This document shows, piece after piece, positions 21,384-31,984 of a stretch of 64,000 nucleotides of DNA. The translations under genes were made by a program, and so were the position numbers. The stretch comes from Lepas anatifera (taxonomy: Eukaryota; Arthropoda; Thecostraca; Lepadidae): positions 620,001 to 684,000 of the forward strand of contig JAOTON010001253.1 of assembly GCA_034440635.1 (NCBI GenBank), in the 5' to 3' direction. The notes beneath the pieces were generated by a model that ran no database searches, was not told where the DNA came from, and saw only the letters and a list, made by a program, of their open reading frames with translations. Numbering within the stretch: position 1 is the stretch's first letter; the number at the start of each line of letters is the position of its first letter.

Positions 21384-23985
21384 GTCATGAGATGATTCCA
21401 TCATTTGACGGCTATTCTTCATCTCGAGTCAGACATTTAAAACGTTGTTAAGGACATAAACGACACTCATACATCGCATCACATTCACAGCACCACCACA
21501 TACATCCTTCATATAAATTAATTACATCGTACACTGCACGTTAAACATGGATTCGCCTGGGACACCGCCATTGACAAATCACTATCGCTCATCTGCCTGT
21601 TGTTCAAGAAGTGGTTGTTTCAACCTGACTTTGAATGCACCGATGGTTGGCGCATCTCGGACACTAGATGGTAGGCCATTAAAAGTAGACACGGTCAAAT
21701 ATAAAAATCGTTTCCTACCTGCCTCCGTTCTAATCATGGGCGTTTGTAGTTGGCAGAACTGCCGCGTATTGCGGCCATGCACTGAATGCCTGGATGTTAA
21801 GGCACTTGCAATCACCTGAGGCTCTCCTGTCATTAAAATCTTTTTCAGTGTGGTCAAACAGTGATACTTATATAGCTGCTCTGCCCTCAACCAGCCTAGT
21901 GTCGTGATAACATCGCTAATGTGATCAAACTTCCGTCTACCAGAGATGACTCTTGCGGCAAAGTTGATCAGTTTCTGCAATCTATGGATCTGTGTTGCCG
22001 AACACGCGCCATAAACACTTATGCAGTAGCGAATAACGGAGAGCACCAGACCCTGCAGCAGCGTTACCATTATCGGCTCTGTGACAGAGTGCCGTATGTG
22101 GCTCAGTCCGCGCATCATTCCCGTGCAGCGCCGCGTGACGTCATCCACGTGGTCGGTGAAAGTCATACACTGGTCAAAGACTACCCCCAGGTTTTTCACT
22201 GATGATGACCCTGACATAGCCGTGTTCATGAAGTTTAAAGTGATAGGAGGGAGTCGTCGAATGATCTGCTGGGAACCTAGCACGATGAACTGTGTTTTTG
22301 ATGCGTTGATTTTCATGCCATTATGGCTGAACCAGTGTGATAGTTGTGCCAGGTCGTTTTCCATGGTAAGAATGAGATTGCCGAGATTGCGAGGTGGCCC
22401 GGAGAGTAGAATTTGAGTGTCGTCGGCGTATTGTACTATTTTACTGTTGTCTACACACAATGAAAGGTCATTGGTGTAAATAGAAAAGAGCAAGGGTCCA
22501 AGGGCAGACCCCTGGAATGTGCCCATGGGGTTCAGAAGTGGCCGAGACCGAATGTGAGAACCGTTGTGAAGAGATGAAGCTGAAGAACCGAAGGAATTTG
22601 GAATTTGAACCTGCTGGTAATGATTAGTCAAGTAGTTTTCAAACCAAGGTGTGTTAATGCCGTACATCTGCAGTTTCGCGATAAGCTTGTCATGAGGTAC
22701 TAAATCGAATCCCTTGGAGCAGTCCAAGAGGCATAAGAGCGTGACATGGCGGTGGTCAATTGCGGTGAAAATGTTGTCAGTGACAGTTAAAAGAGCGGTC
22801 TCTGTAGAGTGATTTGATCTAAAACCGTGTTGAGACGTCGAGAACAAGTCATGAACAGTAAAATAATGGAAGAGCTGCTCAAAAACAACACGCTCGGTGA
22901 TTTTGGCAATAGTGGTGAGAATGGAGATAGGTCGAAAGTTGGAGGGCTCCGTCGATTTTGGAGACTTTTGGATCGGATGGACTATAGTGAGTTTCCATGA
23001 ATCAGGTACGGTGTGAGTGACTAGACTGGTGTTCACTATGTGAGTGATGACGGGACACAGAGAATTAAAGCACATCTTAATAAAACGCATACATAGTCCG
23101 TCTGACCCGGTAGCCGTACTGTTGCGCATCCTAGACACAACGCGCCTAAGCCCATCTGGTGTTATCGGACACAGGTTAAAAGAGCCAGTAAACACACGCG
23201 GCAATCGCACCGGAAGTGGGGGCCCTGAGCGGTCGATAGTCCTAGCAGTTCTGACACCGGCCTCTACAAAGTACGTATTAAGTGCGTCGGCATCTGCACT
23301 AGGAGTCGACGCAGCACTTCGCTTGGAACCCACAACTGGACGCACACTCCGCCAGAAGGCGGCCGGGCCGTGCTCAGTGAGATGCGTGTGTATCGCACTG
23401 CGAGTATCAGCCCTGATCGCCGACTGCACACGCCGGTTCAAGTCCTTGTAATTGTCACGGTTTCCATTGCGGAGAGCTGCCCGGCGCTGCGCCATCAGGT
23501 CCTTTGTGACATCGGTGATGGGCGGGGCAGTCGGGTTACGCACGAGACGCCGCCTCTCTGGGGCAACTGCATCCAGTATTGGTCTCGTTACGGTTAGGAA
23601 ATAGTCCCACTGCTCGGCTGGGCACTGACTGAAGTATACTGGACTCCAGTCCACATCACTAAGCCGCCGATTCAGCACACTCACATCCACTCGTCTCCAG
23701 TTCCGAGATGCAACCTTCCGTGCCGCCGGTCGAAAACCCGGGAAACGGAAGCTCGCACGCGTCCAGTTGTGCGGACTATAGTCTGAGTGAAGCGTCCCGG
23801 CACGCTCAAGTGTGAATGTCTGCTCCGGGCCGCAGTTACTGCAGACGACATCGATGACTGAGCCCGAGGAACGGAAGGCCGTGTTGTGATGCCGAAGCGA
23901 GAACGTGTTTAGAAGCTGTTTGAATTTCAATGTGACCTGACTGCGGAGTTTCACATTGATATTCACGTCACCAGCCAAAATGAGT
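21360..23985 (-). mobile_element. 5'-truncated CR1/L2-like LINE
   Basis: The element reads on the minus strand. Its 3' end, at the low coordinate, finishes in a short (AAATAC)n tail (21358-21382 on plus as ATTTGT repeats). About 200 bp of 3' UTR separates the tail from the stop codon. The 5' end is truncated inside the apurinic endonuclease domain at about 23985. It sits within family A sequence. Confidence 0.85.
21582..23978 (-). CDS. LINE ORF2: endonuclease C-terminus and reverse transcriptase
   Basis: An uninterrupted 798-codon frame. Residues 1-75 are the end of an AP-type endonuclease (GDVNIN near the start, VIDVVCSN, then HSDYSPHN, where the usual SDH is SDY). A linker is followed by the reverse transcriptase from about residue 270. 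RT motifs seen are QHGFRSNHSTETALL, LLDCSKGFDLVPHDKL (palm motif A), GSALGPLLFSIYTNDL and YADDTQILL (catalytic YADD), then KTQFIVLGS and the RT thumb/connection region. The style is closest to CR1/L2. The open frame starts at the truncation, so there is no real start codon. The lack of stops over 2.4 kb suggests a recent insertion. No zinc knuckle or RNase H domain was seen. Confidence 0.9.
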   Translation of the reverse strand: MAGDVNINVKLRSQVTLKFKQLLNTFSLRHHNTAFRSSGSVIDVVCSNCGPEQTFTLERAGTLHSDYSPHNWTRASFRFPGFRPAARKVASRNWRRVDVSVLNRRLSDVDWSPVYFSQCPAEQWDYFLTVTRPILDAVAPERRRLVRNPTAPPITDVTKDLMAQRRAALRNGNRDNYKDLNRRVQSAIRADTRSAIHTHLTEHGPAAFWRSVRPVVGSKRSAASTPSADADALNTYFVEAGVRTARTIDRSGPPLPVRLPRVFTGSFNLCPITPDGLRRVVSRMRNSTATGSDGLCMRFIKMCFNSLCPVITHIVNTSLVTHTVPDSWKLTIVHPIQKSPKSTEPSNFRPISILTTIAKITERVVFEQLFHYFTVHDLFSTSQHGFRSNHSTETALLTVTDNIFTAIDHRHVTLLCLLDCSKGFDLVPHDKLIAKLQMYGINTPWFENYLTNHYQQVQIPNSFGSSASSLHNGSHIRSRPLLNPMGTFQGSALGPLLFSIYTNDLSLCVDNSKIVQYADDTQILLSGPPRNLGNLILTMENDLAQLSHWFSHNGMKINASKTQFIVLGSQQIIRRLPPITLNFMNTAMSGSSSVKNLGVVFDQCMTFTDHVDDVTRRCTGMMRGLSHIRHSVTEPIMVTLLQGLVLSVIRYCISVYGACSATQIHRLQKLINFAARVISGRRKFDHISDVITTLGWLRAEQLYKYHCLTTLKKILMTGEPQVIASALTSRHSVHGRNTRQFCQLQTPMIRTEAGRKRFLYLTVSTFNGLPSSVRDAPTIGAFKVRLKQPLLEQQADER

Positions 23986-24756
23986 GAAATGAAATGAGTG
24001 AATGGGTGGATTAAAACTTATAACATATATTGGCCCCACCGATTTCTACAAAATATGTTTCGGGATTTTTTATATCAATAACCTAAGGTCAAGTACGGAC
24101 CATGACTTCTCCATTGGAAATACATGGGAAAAACAGAAATTGGGCTGTATTTGTGTAGATAAAGCTGACAATACCTTCATATTCTCTACATCAAAGTGTC
24201 CTGAACCCCTTTTCAGGTTCATGTTGAAATTTTTGACCTGTGATCCTTAAGAGGTCATCTAGAGCTAGTTATGCAGTTTTCAGACTTAGGTCAATAACTT
24301 TGCATGAAATGATGATACAGCTTTTATTTTTATAAAAATGCATTTGGATTGCTATTGAGAGTTGATTGATATTCATATTGACTGTGCTAGGTCAAACAGT
24401 GACCTTGACCTGACCTGAGGTCAGGTATTTTTTCTGCTTAGTATGGTGATATTAAACATCATTCGATTTGCCTGGACAAGAGAAAGCGAATGGTGCTTAC
24501 AAAATTATTCTAACTCAACTCTGTAAGATGCTAGAGCCCAAAAGCTTTGCTCAAAACCAATTTCTTTGACCTGTCATGACCTCAATATTGAACTAAGCCA
24601 AAAAGTGATCTATGTATTTTCTTCATGAATTTGTATGAGCTATCCACCAGCGTTCGCGTTTTTTCGCTATCTAACACAGGGGCCGAGTTCGAGGGGGGTG
24701 TTCAAACACCCCACCAGGGCGGAGGTGCCTCGGAGGCCCACCGGGGCGCGGGTTAA

Positions 24757-25300
24757 GAACCAGTCTCGCGTTCAGAAAGCCCTTAGGTATTTGTTTCTCT
24801 TTGGGAGAAACTTGTATCAAAGTTAGTTATATCTCGGGGGGCACACCAAGGAGCGTGCTTGTGCGTAGAAAAGTCGTTAATCAACATATCTCCTCAAACC
24901 CCAGATACATAATAAAGCAAAAACAGAGTGATTATTCTGAAATTCGGGATCTCAGCTCATACCATGATCAAGAACTTCTCCAATCAGTACATTTGGCAAA
25001 GTTCCTGAGGAAGGGCTGTGCTCGAATATATAATCACTAAGTACGTTTTTGCTGTTTTATGCTTCCAGGATTCGAGGATATAGGCCAATTAACATTTTTC
25101 GATGTCAAAATTTTCAATGTCTGTCGCCGGCCACCAGTGTTGATTATGCACCTACAGCGGCAGCCCATCGCGCAAAGCGCACGCTCACGTCACTTCTACC
25201 CTCAGCGACCTCGACCTCAGTTGGATGTCCCTCGGACATCCGCAAGCCTCTGGCAACCTTGTGTTTGACCTGTACGCAGTGGTAGTACACCATGACAGCT
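24757..25300 (+). mobile_element. Penelope-type terminal fragment and flanking DNA
   Basis: At 25001-25031 the motif CCTGAGGAAGGGCTGTGCTC followed by GAATATATAATC matches the fold-back palindromes at 31580 and 61045. This marks a third diverged copy of the same terminal sequence, here not inverted. The rest of the stretch is unassigned. Confidence 0.55.
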
Positions 25301-27951
25301 ACCAGGATACATGAATAGTGCCTACACTAAGGGCCACCAGAACGCCCCGAATTCGCTTACAAGTGCCCAGCTGTGAAAGGGCCCCTCCAATGATAGCCGG
25401 TCTACGGTCAATTATGGGTTCAACTGGTTTCAAAGTTTTCTATAGCTACATATGTGCTTCTGATAGCACAGTAGGCCCTGCTGGCTACAAAGGGCTGTGC
25501 TAAACACGGCGGCCCTGAAAGGAGGGCCCAGCTGGTTCTGCTTATTCGCGAGGGCCCTGTGGGTTACAATGAACCCTGATGGCTATAGGTTTTAAATGGA
25601 TTATAGGGGGCATTTTAACCATAAAAGGTTTTAGAGGTCAAAATTATCTGCTGTTTCAAAGAACTTTACAAGCTACAGAGGTCTGTGGTGGGCTTAGAGG
25701 GCCAACAGGGCCCTCAGTATCGCCTTTAGAGGACCCAGCTGACAAGAGAGGGCCCTGCTGACGAAATAGAGTCCTATCGATTCCACTGTTTCAAAGGCTC
25801 CTCTGTTAACGAAGGCCTTGATAGAGTGGGCCCTCCAGCCTAAAAACGGCCCTGCTCGCCCCAATCGCTATCTCACATAAAGAGGGCTCAGATTTTGATC
25901 ACTATCCCTGCTGGCGATAGTGATGATAAAGTATAGTGTTGAGGCCGTGCGAACCCCAGTGGGCCCTGCTGCCCAAAGAGCCTTGCTGGCTATAGTGGCT
26001 TCATCGGTTGTAGAGGGCCCAGCTGAACAGAACGGGTCCTTCTGTCGACAGAGGACCCTGGGGATACAGTGGTTCCGAGAACCCTCTTTTTCAGAGGGTT
26101 CGGAAGGTCAAAAGATCCCTGCTTGTCAAATAATGGAGTGCTCGAGAGGGCTGAGTGTACCCTGTCGAAAAGGTTCCACGGCGGGCCACAGAGAATAGTG
26201 CACCTGGACAGTGCGTCCTCGAGGGGGCCTTCAGGGGGCCTTCGCCCTAACAGCCTCTCTTTGGCTAAGCATCTGTAGGGGGCCCACCTGACCAGGGCCC
26301 ATCTGACCATCTGACCTGATGACGATAGAAAGCCCCGCGGAAAACAGTTTGTCCAACTAGTTTGAAAGTTATTGAAGTGAAAGTGAGTCCTGATAGTCAG
26401 AGCGGGTGCTATGGGCAAAAAGGTCCCTGCTAGCCACAATGGCCTTCATACTTTAAAGAGGACCCAGTTGGTCATACAGGGACCTGACGATCATAGCTGA
26501 CCCTGTGAGCCGCAGTGGGCCCTGCTAGCCATAATGGCTTCATCGGTTAAAGAGGGCCTATCGTACCAAACAGAGCTCCTCTGTTGAGAGAGGGTCCTGA
26601 TGACCACCACAGCGGTTCAGAGGACACTTTTTTAGAGGATTTCGATGGTCAAAGGGGCTTTGCTTGTTACAGAATGGTATTTTGTAGAGAGCTTGAGATG
26701 ACCCTGTCTGATATGAAGTTCCACGACGGGCCACAGAGTATGGCGCGGTAGGGTCAGTGCGCCCTCGAGGGGGCCATCCGTGCTCTCATGTGGGCTACCG
26801 CAACAGCCGCCTCTCCTTGGTTACGCTTCTGGAGAGAGCCCAGCTGAGCAGAGGGGTCCCGCTGGCGATAGAGAGCCCTGCGTTAACAATCGGTCATACA
26901 AGTTTAGAGGCTAATCTAGTTTAAGAAGGTTCTGACAATCAGAGTGGGCCCTGTGGGCTACTAACCCTTACTAGCCACGATAACCTCCACACTTAAAAGA
27001 GGACTTGACTGGTTAGACAGGACCTTGACGGCTATAGCTGGCTCCACGACTCGCAGTGGGCCCTGCGGACCAAAGGGCCCTGCAGGCCATAGGGGTTTTA
27101 TCGGTCAAGGAGGGCCCAGCTGACCAGAGAAGGCCCTTCTGTCGACAGAGGACCTTGATGGGTGTCAGTGGTTCAATGACCCTAAGGGTTCCGATGGTCA
27201 ACAAAGCCCTGCCTGTCACATAATGGAGTACTGGAGAGGGCTAAAGAGGGCACTGTTGGACACGAACTTCCACGGCGGGCCACAGAGCATGATACGGGCG
27301 GGCCACGCCTCGCACTATCCTCGAGAGGGCCCTCTTCGGGTCTTAAAGGGGACCGCCGTACCCGCTGCTTCTCCTTGGTTACGCCTCTGCAGAGGGCTCA
27401 GCTGACCAGAGAGGGCCCTGCTGACGATAGAGAGCCCTGCAGAGAGCAGTCGGTACTACTAGTTCAGAGGCTTCTCTAGTGTAAGAGAGTCCTGGCCGTC
27501 ACAGTGGGCCGTGTGGGCTAAAACGGTCCCTACTAGCAAAAATGGCCTCATCACTGAAAGAGGCCCCAGCTGGTCAGGCAGGTCCCTGGTGACTATAGAC
27601 AGAGCCCCGACCGCCTGCGAGTTGCACTGGCCCCATGGTGCCGAAATGGTCCTGCTGGCCATCGTGGCTTTGTCGGTTAAAGAGGGCCCAGCTCACCAGA
27701 ACGGGCCCTTCTGTGGACAGGGGGCCCGGGTGCCCAGTGGTTCACAGGATATATTTTTACAAACAGTTATGATGGGTAAAAAGGGCCCTGCTTGTTACCG
27801 AATAGAGTACTGAAGAGGGCTTAAGAGGGGACTGTCAGGTAGAAAATTTCAAATTTTGCCGCAGAGCATAGTACGGGTGGGCCGCACTTCGCGCGGCTCG
27901 TCTCCTCAGGGGGAGAGCTGTCCCTGCCGCCCCCCCTTGGCTACGCCCCTG
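25300..27951 (+). repeat. Degenerate GGGCCCTG-rich tandem region
   Basis: About 2.6 kb of diverged ~17-22-bp monomers around AGAGGGCCCTGCTGACCATAG. A long-range period of about 550-620 bp is also visible: blocks with TTCCACGGCGGGCCACAGAG recur near 26170, 26730 and 27270, with a final related block (GCCGCAGAGCATAGTACGGG) near 27860. The same sequence, much shorter, makes up the small hAT elements at 41373 and 52715, so the array looks like expansion of that element's interior. Confidence 0.8.
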
Positions 27952-27959
27952 ACCACAAG

Positions 27960-28482
27960 TCATTACCATACAATGCGTACTGTATTTCTCACGAGCAACA
28001 ATAATTAAAATCAGTTAGTAGTTTCATACAATTGAAGCAAGTCGCAAGCAATCATTTCGGTAGTTTCTTGGCTTATTCCGAATGCGGTCATTTTCTCACC
28101 CTGCAAACAGCCAAGCCTTTCGATATCACTTTTACATCAGCATCTAATGCCTAGCGCTTTTAAAACGGTAAGTTATGTGCAGTGTTCAAACAGAAGTGAA
28201 AATACCATTTAGATTGGTAAAACGGTTATATTTTGTCACTGCCCATCCACTTATTCCATCAACCATCGCCTTTATGTCAAGTTCAGGGCGCATTAAATAA
28301 TGGAAGAGGTGAGCGTGCGCTGCGCATTGCGCAGGGTTCACCAACGGTGCTTACCCATATTATAAGCCGCCGGGTTTTCATGCTTTTAATCAAATATCCG
28401 CGGCTTTTATTTTTGATATCAGCACTCTGAGATGTTTTCTTTCACACTCGTGCAGTTTTCAAATAAACGCTGAAGAACAAGT
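27960..28482. other. Unassigned DNA, first half of an old duplication
   Basis: The part from about 28260 resembles 28800-29020. Both share CCCATRATAT, a CGCTGAAGA block and TTTTCAAAT. No gene recognised. Confidence 0.4.
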
Positions 28483-28490
28483 GTTTTGAC

Positions 28491-28639
28491 CAGTGATGGC
28501 GGAACGTCTGAATGTAAGGGGGCACCATGGGCTTTTAGGGGAGAGATTTCTTTCCAGTCAACGCCATATGGTTAGTGTTAAATTTCTAATGTAAGGGGGA
28601 GGGCACCGTGCCCCGGTTGCCCCAGTTCCGCTGTCAGTG
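28491..28639 (+). mobile_element. hAT-type MITE, 149 bp
   Basis: The ends CAGTGATGGCGGAAC and GTTCCGCTGTCAGTG are imperfect inverted repeats. The flanks are GTTTTGAC (28483-28490) and GTTTTAAC (28640-28647), an 8-bp duplication with one transition. The interior has AGGGGGAGGGCACCGTGCC, similar to the MITE at 47776. Confidence 0.8.
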
Positions 28640-28647
28640 GTTTTAAC

Positions 28648-29730
28648 TAACTTAACTTGGTTGAACTCCTCACACCTCAACCGGCATGTCTCTAGCTTTA
28701 AGGCAGTAATTCCAATCGCTGAAACAAAGAGTAAAGAAACGGCAGAAATGATGAGAAACAAACGTCTTCTGTCAACACACTCTCCCTTGTTCCATCGGCA
28801 ATTATCTTCAGGTCAATTTCAGGGTAAGGTATATGGGGAGACAAACGTGCCATGCGCACCGCACCGGGTGTGCTGACGGCACGTACCCATGATATGTTTC
28901 GGTAGTTTTTAATTTTTAGAAGCAAATGCTCACGGGTTTTATTCTTGGTCTTAGCGCTTTGAGACGCGCTCTTTTACGCGCTGTAGTCAGTTTTCAAATC
29001 GACGCTGAAGATCATGTTTTTAAAAGCACTTAAACTTGTTTAATAATTACAACTTTTTCAACACAAAAATAGATTAGAATTACCACCGTTGTGTTTATTG
29101 GTTTATTCCAAACATGTTGATACATAGTTTCATTGCAACCGTGCCTCAAACCTACCCATCACATCCGTTAGAAAATCAACATCCCCATGACAGCACTCAA
29201 TCGCATGCGATGAAGCTACTGTTTACTGATCCCAGGTCCAGACTAAGAGCAGACATATTGGAGGCAATGTTGCTGCTCCGCTCCAACCGCGATTGGGTGG
29301 TGTAGTGAGCAAACCAGCTGCTGGGCACTGGGCAGTATAGAGTGGTTGGTTTCGATTTTTCTCGAAAAGGAATTATGCCATCAGCCTATCTGATGTGTTT
29401 TTCGATGTTGAACACTGTTAGCCCATCGAAATTGTTCTTTGCGGGCCGTCCAGGCTTACTTGATCGTTGTATCTTTAATTTTTATGTGGGTCTGCGGGCA
29501 TGTCTGACCCATATTTCTGTTTGCCATAACAGTGCAGTGCAGTTTGCCATACGAATACACTGCAGTGTAGGTTGGTCCAGTTTTGAGGTTCTCTGGCCTT
29601 TGGTATCTGGTCAAGAGAGTTCGTTCATCCAGTCGCCATTTTTCATTCGTACAAATACATAATCACTTTGTATCTGATGGACTTTCACGCCCCTGAAAAC
29701 ATGTCGATCACATTTTGGATATAGGTACCT
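28648..29730. other. Unassigned DNA, second half of an old duplication
   Basis: 28800-29020 is a diverged repeat of 28260-28480. Frames such as 29342-29662 have no recognised domain. Confidence 0.4.
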
Positions 29731-29896
29731 TGCCGGAGCCGGAGCCGGAGCCGGAGCCGGTCGGAGCCGACTATTTTGCCCGGAGCCGGAGCCGGAGCCG
29801 TTAGGACACTTGAACCCGGAGCCGGGGCCGGAGCCGGAGCCGAAATCATAACCCCGGACCGGAGCCGGAGCCGGAGCCGCCCAAAATTTTCTCGGC
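29731..29896 (+). repeat. (GGAGCC)n hexamer repeat, interrupted
   Basis: Four runs of CCGGAG units are separated by TATTTTGCC, AGGACACTTGAA and AAATCATAACC. The stretch ends CGGCTCCGCATCCCTG, which resembles a hAT end (CAGGGATGCGGAGCC on the minus strand), so it may lie at the edge of an element. The open frame 29611-30084 (-) is a repeat artefact. Confidence 0.85.
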
Positions 29897-30131
29897 TCCG
29901 CATCCCTGGTGGAAACCCAATCACAGCTGAAGTCGGGCAATAAGACAGCACACCAATGAATACTTACAATGCAACCGCGTAACAATGTAATGCAACCTAT
30001 TCCTGCAACAGTGATATGAAACACTCGATATAAAATATACACGAAGCTATGAATATGAAGCATATGAAAAAACATCAGAAGCACTGCAATACATTAAGAC
30101 ATGAAAAACGGCGTAAAATAAGTTAAGAACC

Positions 30132-30563
30132 CTAAAACGGATGAGCTTTAACATGTTTCCTCACCCTGGCTCTAAAGCTGCTAAAGGTCGAAGCGTAGGG
30201 GTCTGCCTCGGGACAGCGTCCAAGATGGTCATTAAAAGCAATCGCTGCCCTGCGAAATAAACCTCTTTTGACGGTCTCCACACGAGGCAGGGAAACATGT
30301 AAAAGGTGGCTTTGCATTCCCCTGGTTCGCCACTGAGGTACATGGAGTGGGAAGCTCCCGAGCAGACAGGCGGAGTCCACCTTCCCGGTTATGATTTTGA
30401 GTACGAAACAAATGTCGTACTGGAATATCCTCTGGGACAGACTGCTAATTTTGAAGAGCTTTAAGAGCTCATGGTATGACAAGGACTGAGATGATCGAGA
30501 TGTGTGAATGTTGGATGCGAGCCAAATCAAAAATTTATGTTGAACCCTTTCTAATCTGTCCAA
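30132..30563 (-). pseudogene. LINE ORF2 C-terminal region
   Basis: Begins LERVQHKFLIW and has SLSYHELLKLFKISSLSQRI and HLGRCPEADPY, typical of the region after the RT in CR1/Jockey-type LINEs. It is out of frame with the preceding RT piece because of a break near 30590. Confidence 0.8.
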
Positions 30564-30614
30564 ATGACATCTTGCAGCTCCACCCCAGATGACACATCCA
30601 TATTCCAGAATTGA

Positions 30615-31283
30615 TCAAACATTGCCAAAATATGCAGCCAAAATTGGTCCTTCCGTAAGTCTTCCACCACCTCGGCCAGTCTGAAGAGAGCGCATTAACA
30701 GACCCAACATCTTGTTTGCCTTGCTGACGATGATGTTAATATGCTCTGAAAAGTTCAATTTAGAATCTAACCAAATACCGAGGTCGCGAACTTTGTCCAT
30801 GTGCTCCAGAGGTGTGTTTCGAATTTTGTTGATTGCCGGGATGGGATTCCTTTTTAAAGTGATTCTAAACGAATGACATTTTGAGGGATTCAGATTTAGC
30901 TTCCAGGATTCGGACCACTTAGCCAATCTATCTAGATCAGCCTGGAGCAGTTCTGAGTCTTCGGGAGTATGAATTAGGTGGTAGAGCTTCAGATCGTCAG
31001 CAAATAGCAAATAATTTGTTTGAATTTCGTTTGGTAGATCATTAATGAACAACGCAAAGAGCAAAGGAGATATTTGACGGCCCTCCGGTGTTCCAGAGCG
31101 TGCATCCGTCCAATGAGAGCACTTTCCGTTTACGACAACCCGTTGTTTTCTCGAGCAAAGGAATGATTTAAGCCAGGACCAGAGGGTGGACATGAGATAC
31201 CTCTCTAGAATTCTGGGGGGTTTTGAAGGTTCCATTTCTGGTTCTAACAGTTTTTTGCAGCAAAATTTAACATGTAATTCCAA
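30615..31283 (-). pseudogene. LINE reverse transcriptase, palm and thumb
   Basis: Shows SGTPEGRQISPLLFALFINDLP and LLFADDLKLYHLI. The catalytic box is FADD. ...LNLNPSKCHSF and VRDLGIWLDSKLNFSEHI follow (each seen within the frame). The N-terminal fingers and palm A lie in other frames upstream. Confidence 0.85.
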
Positions 31284-31579
31284 TGGGACTGTTTGCAGGG
31301 GTTTGGGGCACGGGCCAGTGGGAAAATTTAAGTGGTGCTTAAGGGTATATTTTTATTTCTGGTATGTAAAATTGATCAGGCTATCTTCTGGGTGCAGTTT
31401 TTAGTCTCTAAAACGCTTTTATGACAAGGAAAATCCACGATGAACTTCATGCTATTTCCTTCAGAATTCTGTTTCGAACGTTTCGCTCAACAAATCAAAA
31501 CGCTGTATTCTACCTTATGCTAGCAAAACCAAAGGTAGATAAGTTTTGAAGTGCTGCGGCGAGGAGCATGATGATGAGT

Positions 31580-31859
31580 TGTTAAGATGTTCCCTGGCCT
31601 CTCCCCTCGAATCCGGAAATGTAAAAAACACTGAAGATTATATATTCGGGCACAGCCCTTCATCAGAATCGTGGAGTAAATATCAACAATTCTCAGTCCT
31701 AGTATAGCCAGACCTCGAATTCGAGGTCTGGCTATACTAGGACTGAGAATTGTTGATATTTACTCCACGATTCTGATGAAGGGCTGTGCCCGAATATATA
31801 ATCTTCAGTGTTTTTTACATTTCCGGATTCGAGGGGAGAGGCCAGGGAACATCTTAACA
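31580..31859. repeat. Perfect or near-perfect palindrome of about 2 x 140 bp
   Basis: The centre is GACCTCGAA/TTCGAGGTC at 31719/31720. The arms run to GTTAAGATGTTCCCTGG on the left and its complement on the right. Each arm contains CTGATGAAGGGCTGTGCCCG followed by AATATATAATC (31636-31666 on minus, 31773-31803 on plus). It is inserted in the LINE between RT segments. A second copy lies at 61045-61420. I interpret it as two Penelope-like terminal repeats joined head to head. Confidence 0.85.
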
Positions 31860-31984
31860 AAACCAAAGGTATCTTGAACAAAACCCTTCAAAATACTACC
31901 ATATCCTCAACGTGCTGCCAAATAATGCAGTCAGCTGCCTGTCATGTCCGAACCGTATCTATAGGAACCGTGGCCAGGACAGCA

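Larger units (their letters stand above)
21137..24752 (+). mobile_element. TTAA-type (piggyBac-like) element family A split by a LINE
   Basis: TTAA lies at both 21133-21136 and 24753-24756. The left part shares GGGGGTGTTTGAACACTC and a CACGAAAAACGGC block with 44133-44931. The right part (24000-24752) aligns almost throughout with 44200-44931, including ACCTAAGGTCAAGTACGGA and the end CACCGGGGCGCGGG. The LINE at about 21360-23985 interrupts it. No transposase is visible. Confidence 0.7.
20935..27951. mobile_element. Probable long hAT-like composite with nested insertions
   Basis: The left end CAGGGTCCTAGCCAGGAGG resembles the family end CAGGGGCGTAGCCAGG, and the right end is CTTGGCTACGCCCCTG. 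The flanks are ATCACAAG (20927-20934) and ACCACAAG (27952-27959), seven of eight identical. Between them lie a TTAA-type element carrying a LINE, a Penelope-type terminal fragment and 2.6 kb of degenerate GGGCCCTG-rich repeats. The right ~120 bp matches the small hAT elements at 41373 and 52715. The pairing of the two ends over 7 kb is an inference. Confidence 0.5.

Noticed and set aside
21547..22416. Plus-strand frames opposite the LINE
   Set aside because: They are shadows of the reverse transcriptase frame on the minus strand.
29611..30084. 157-codon frame with Gly/Ser or Pro/Ala repeats
   Set aside because: It is produced by the GGAGCC hexamer repeat.
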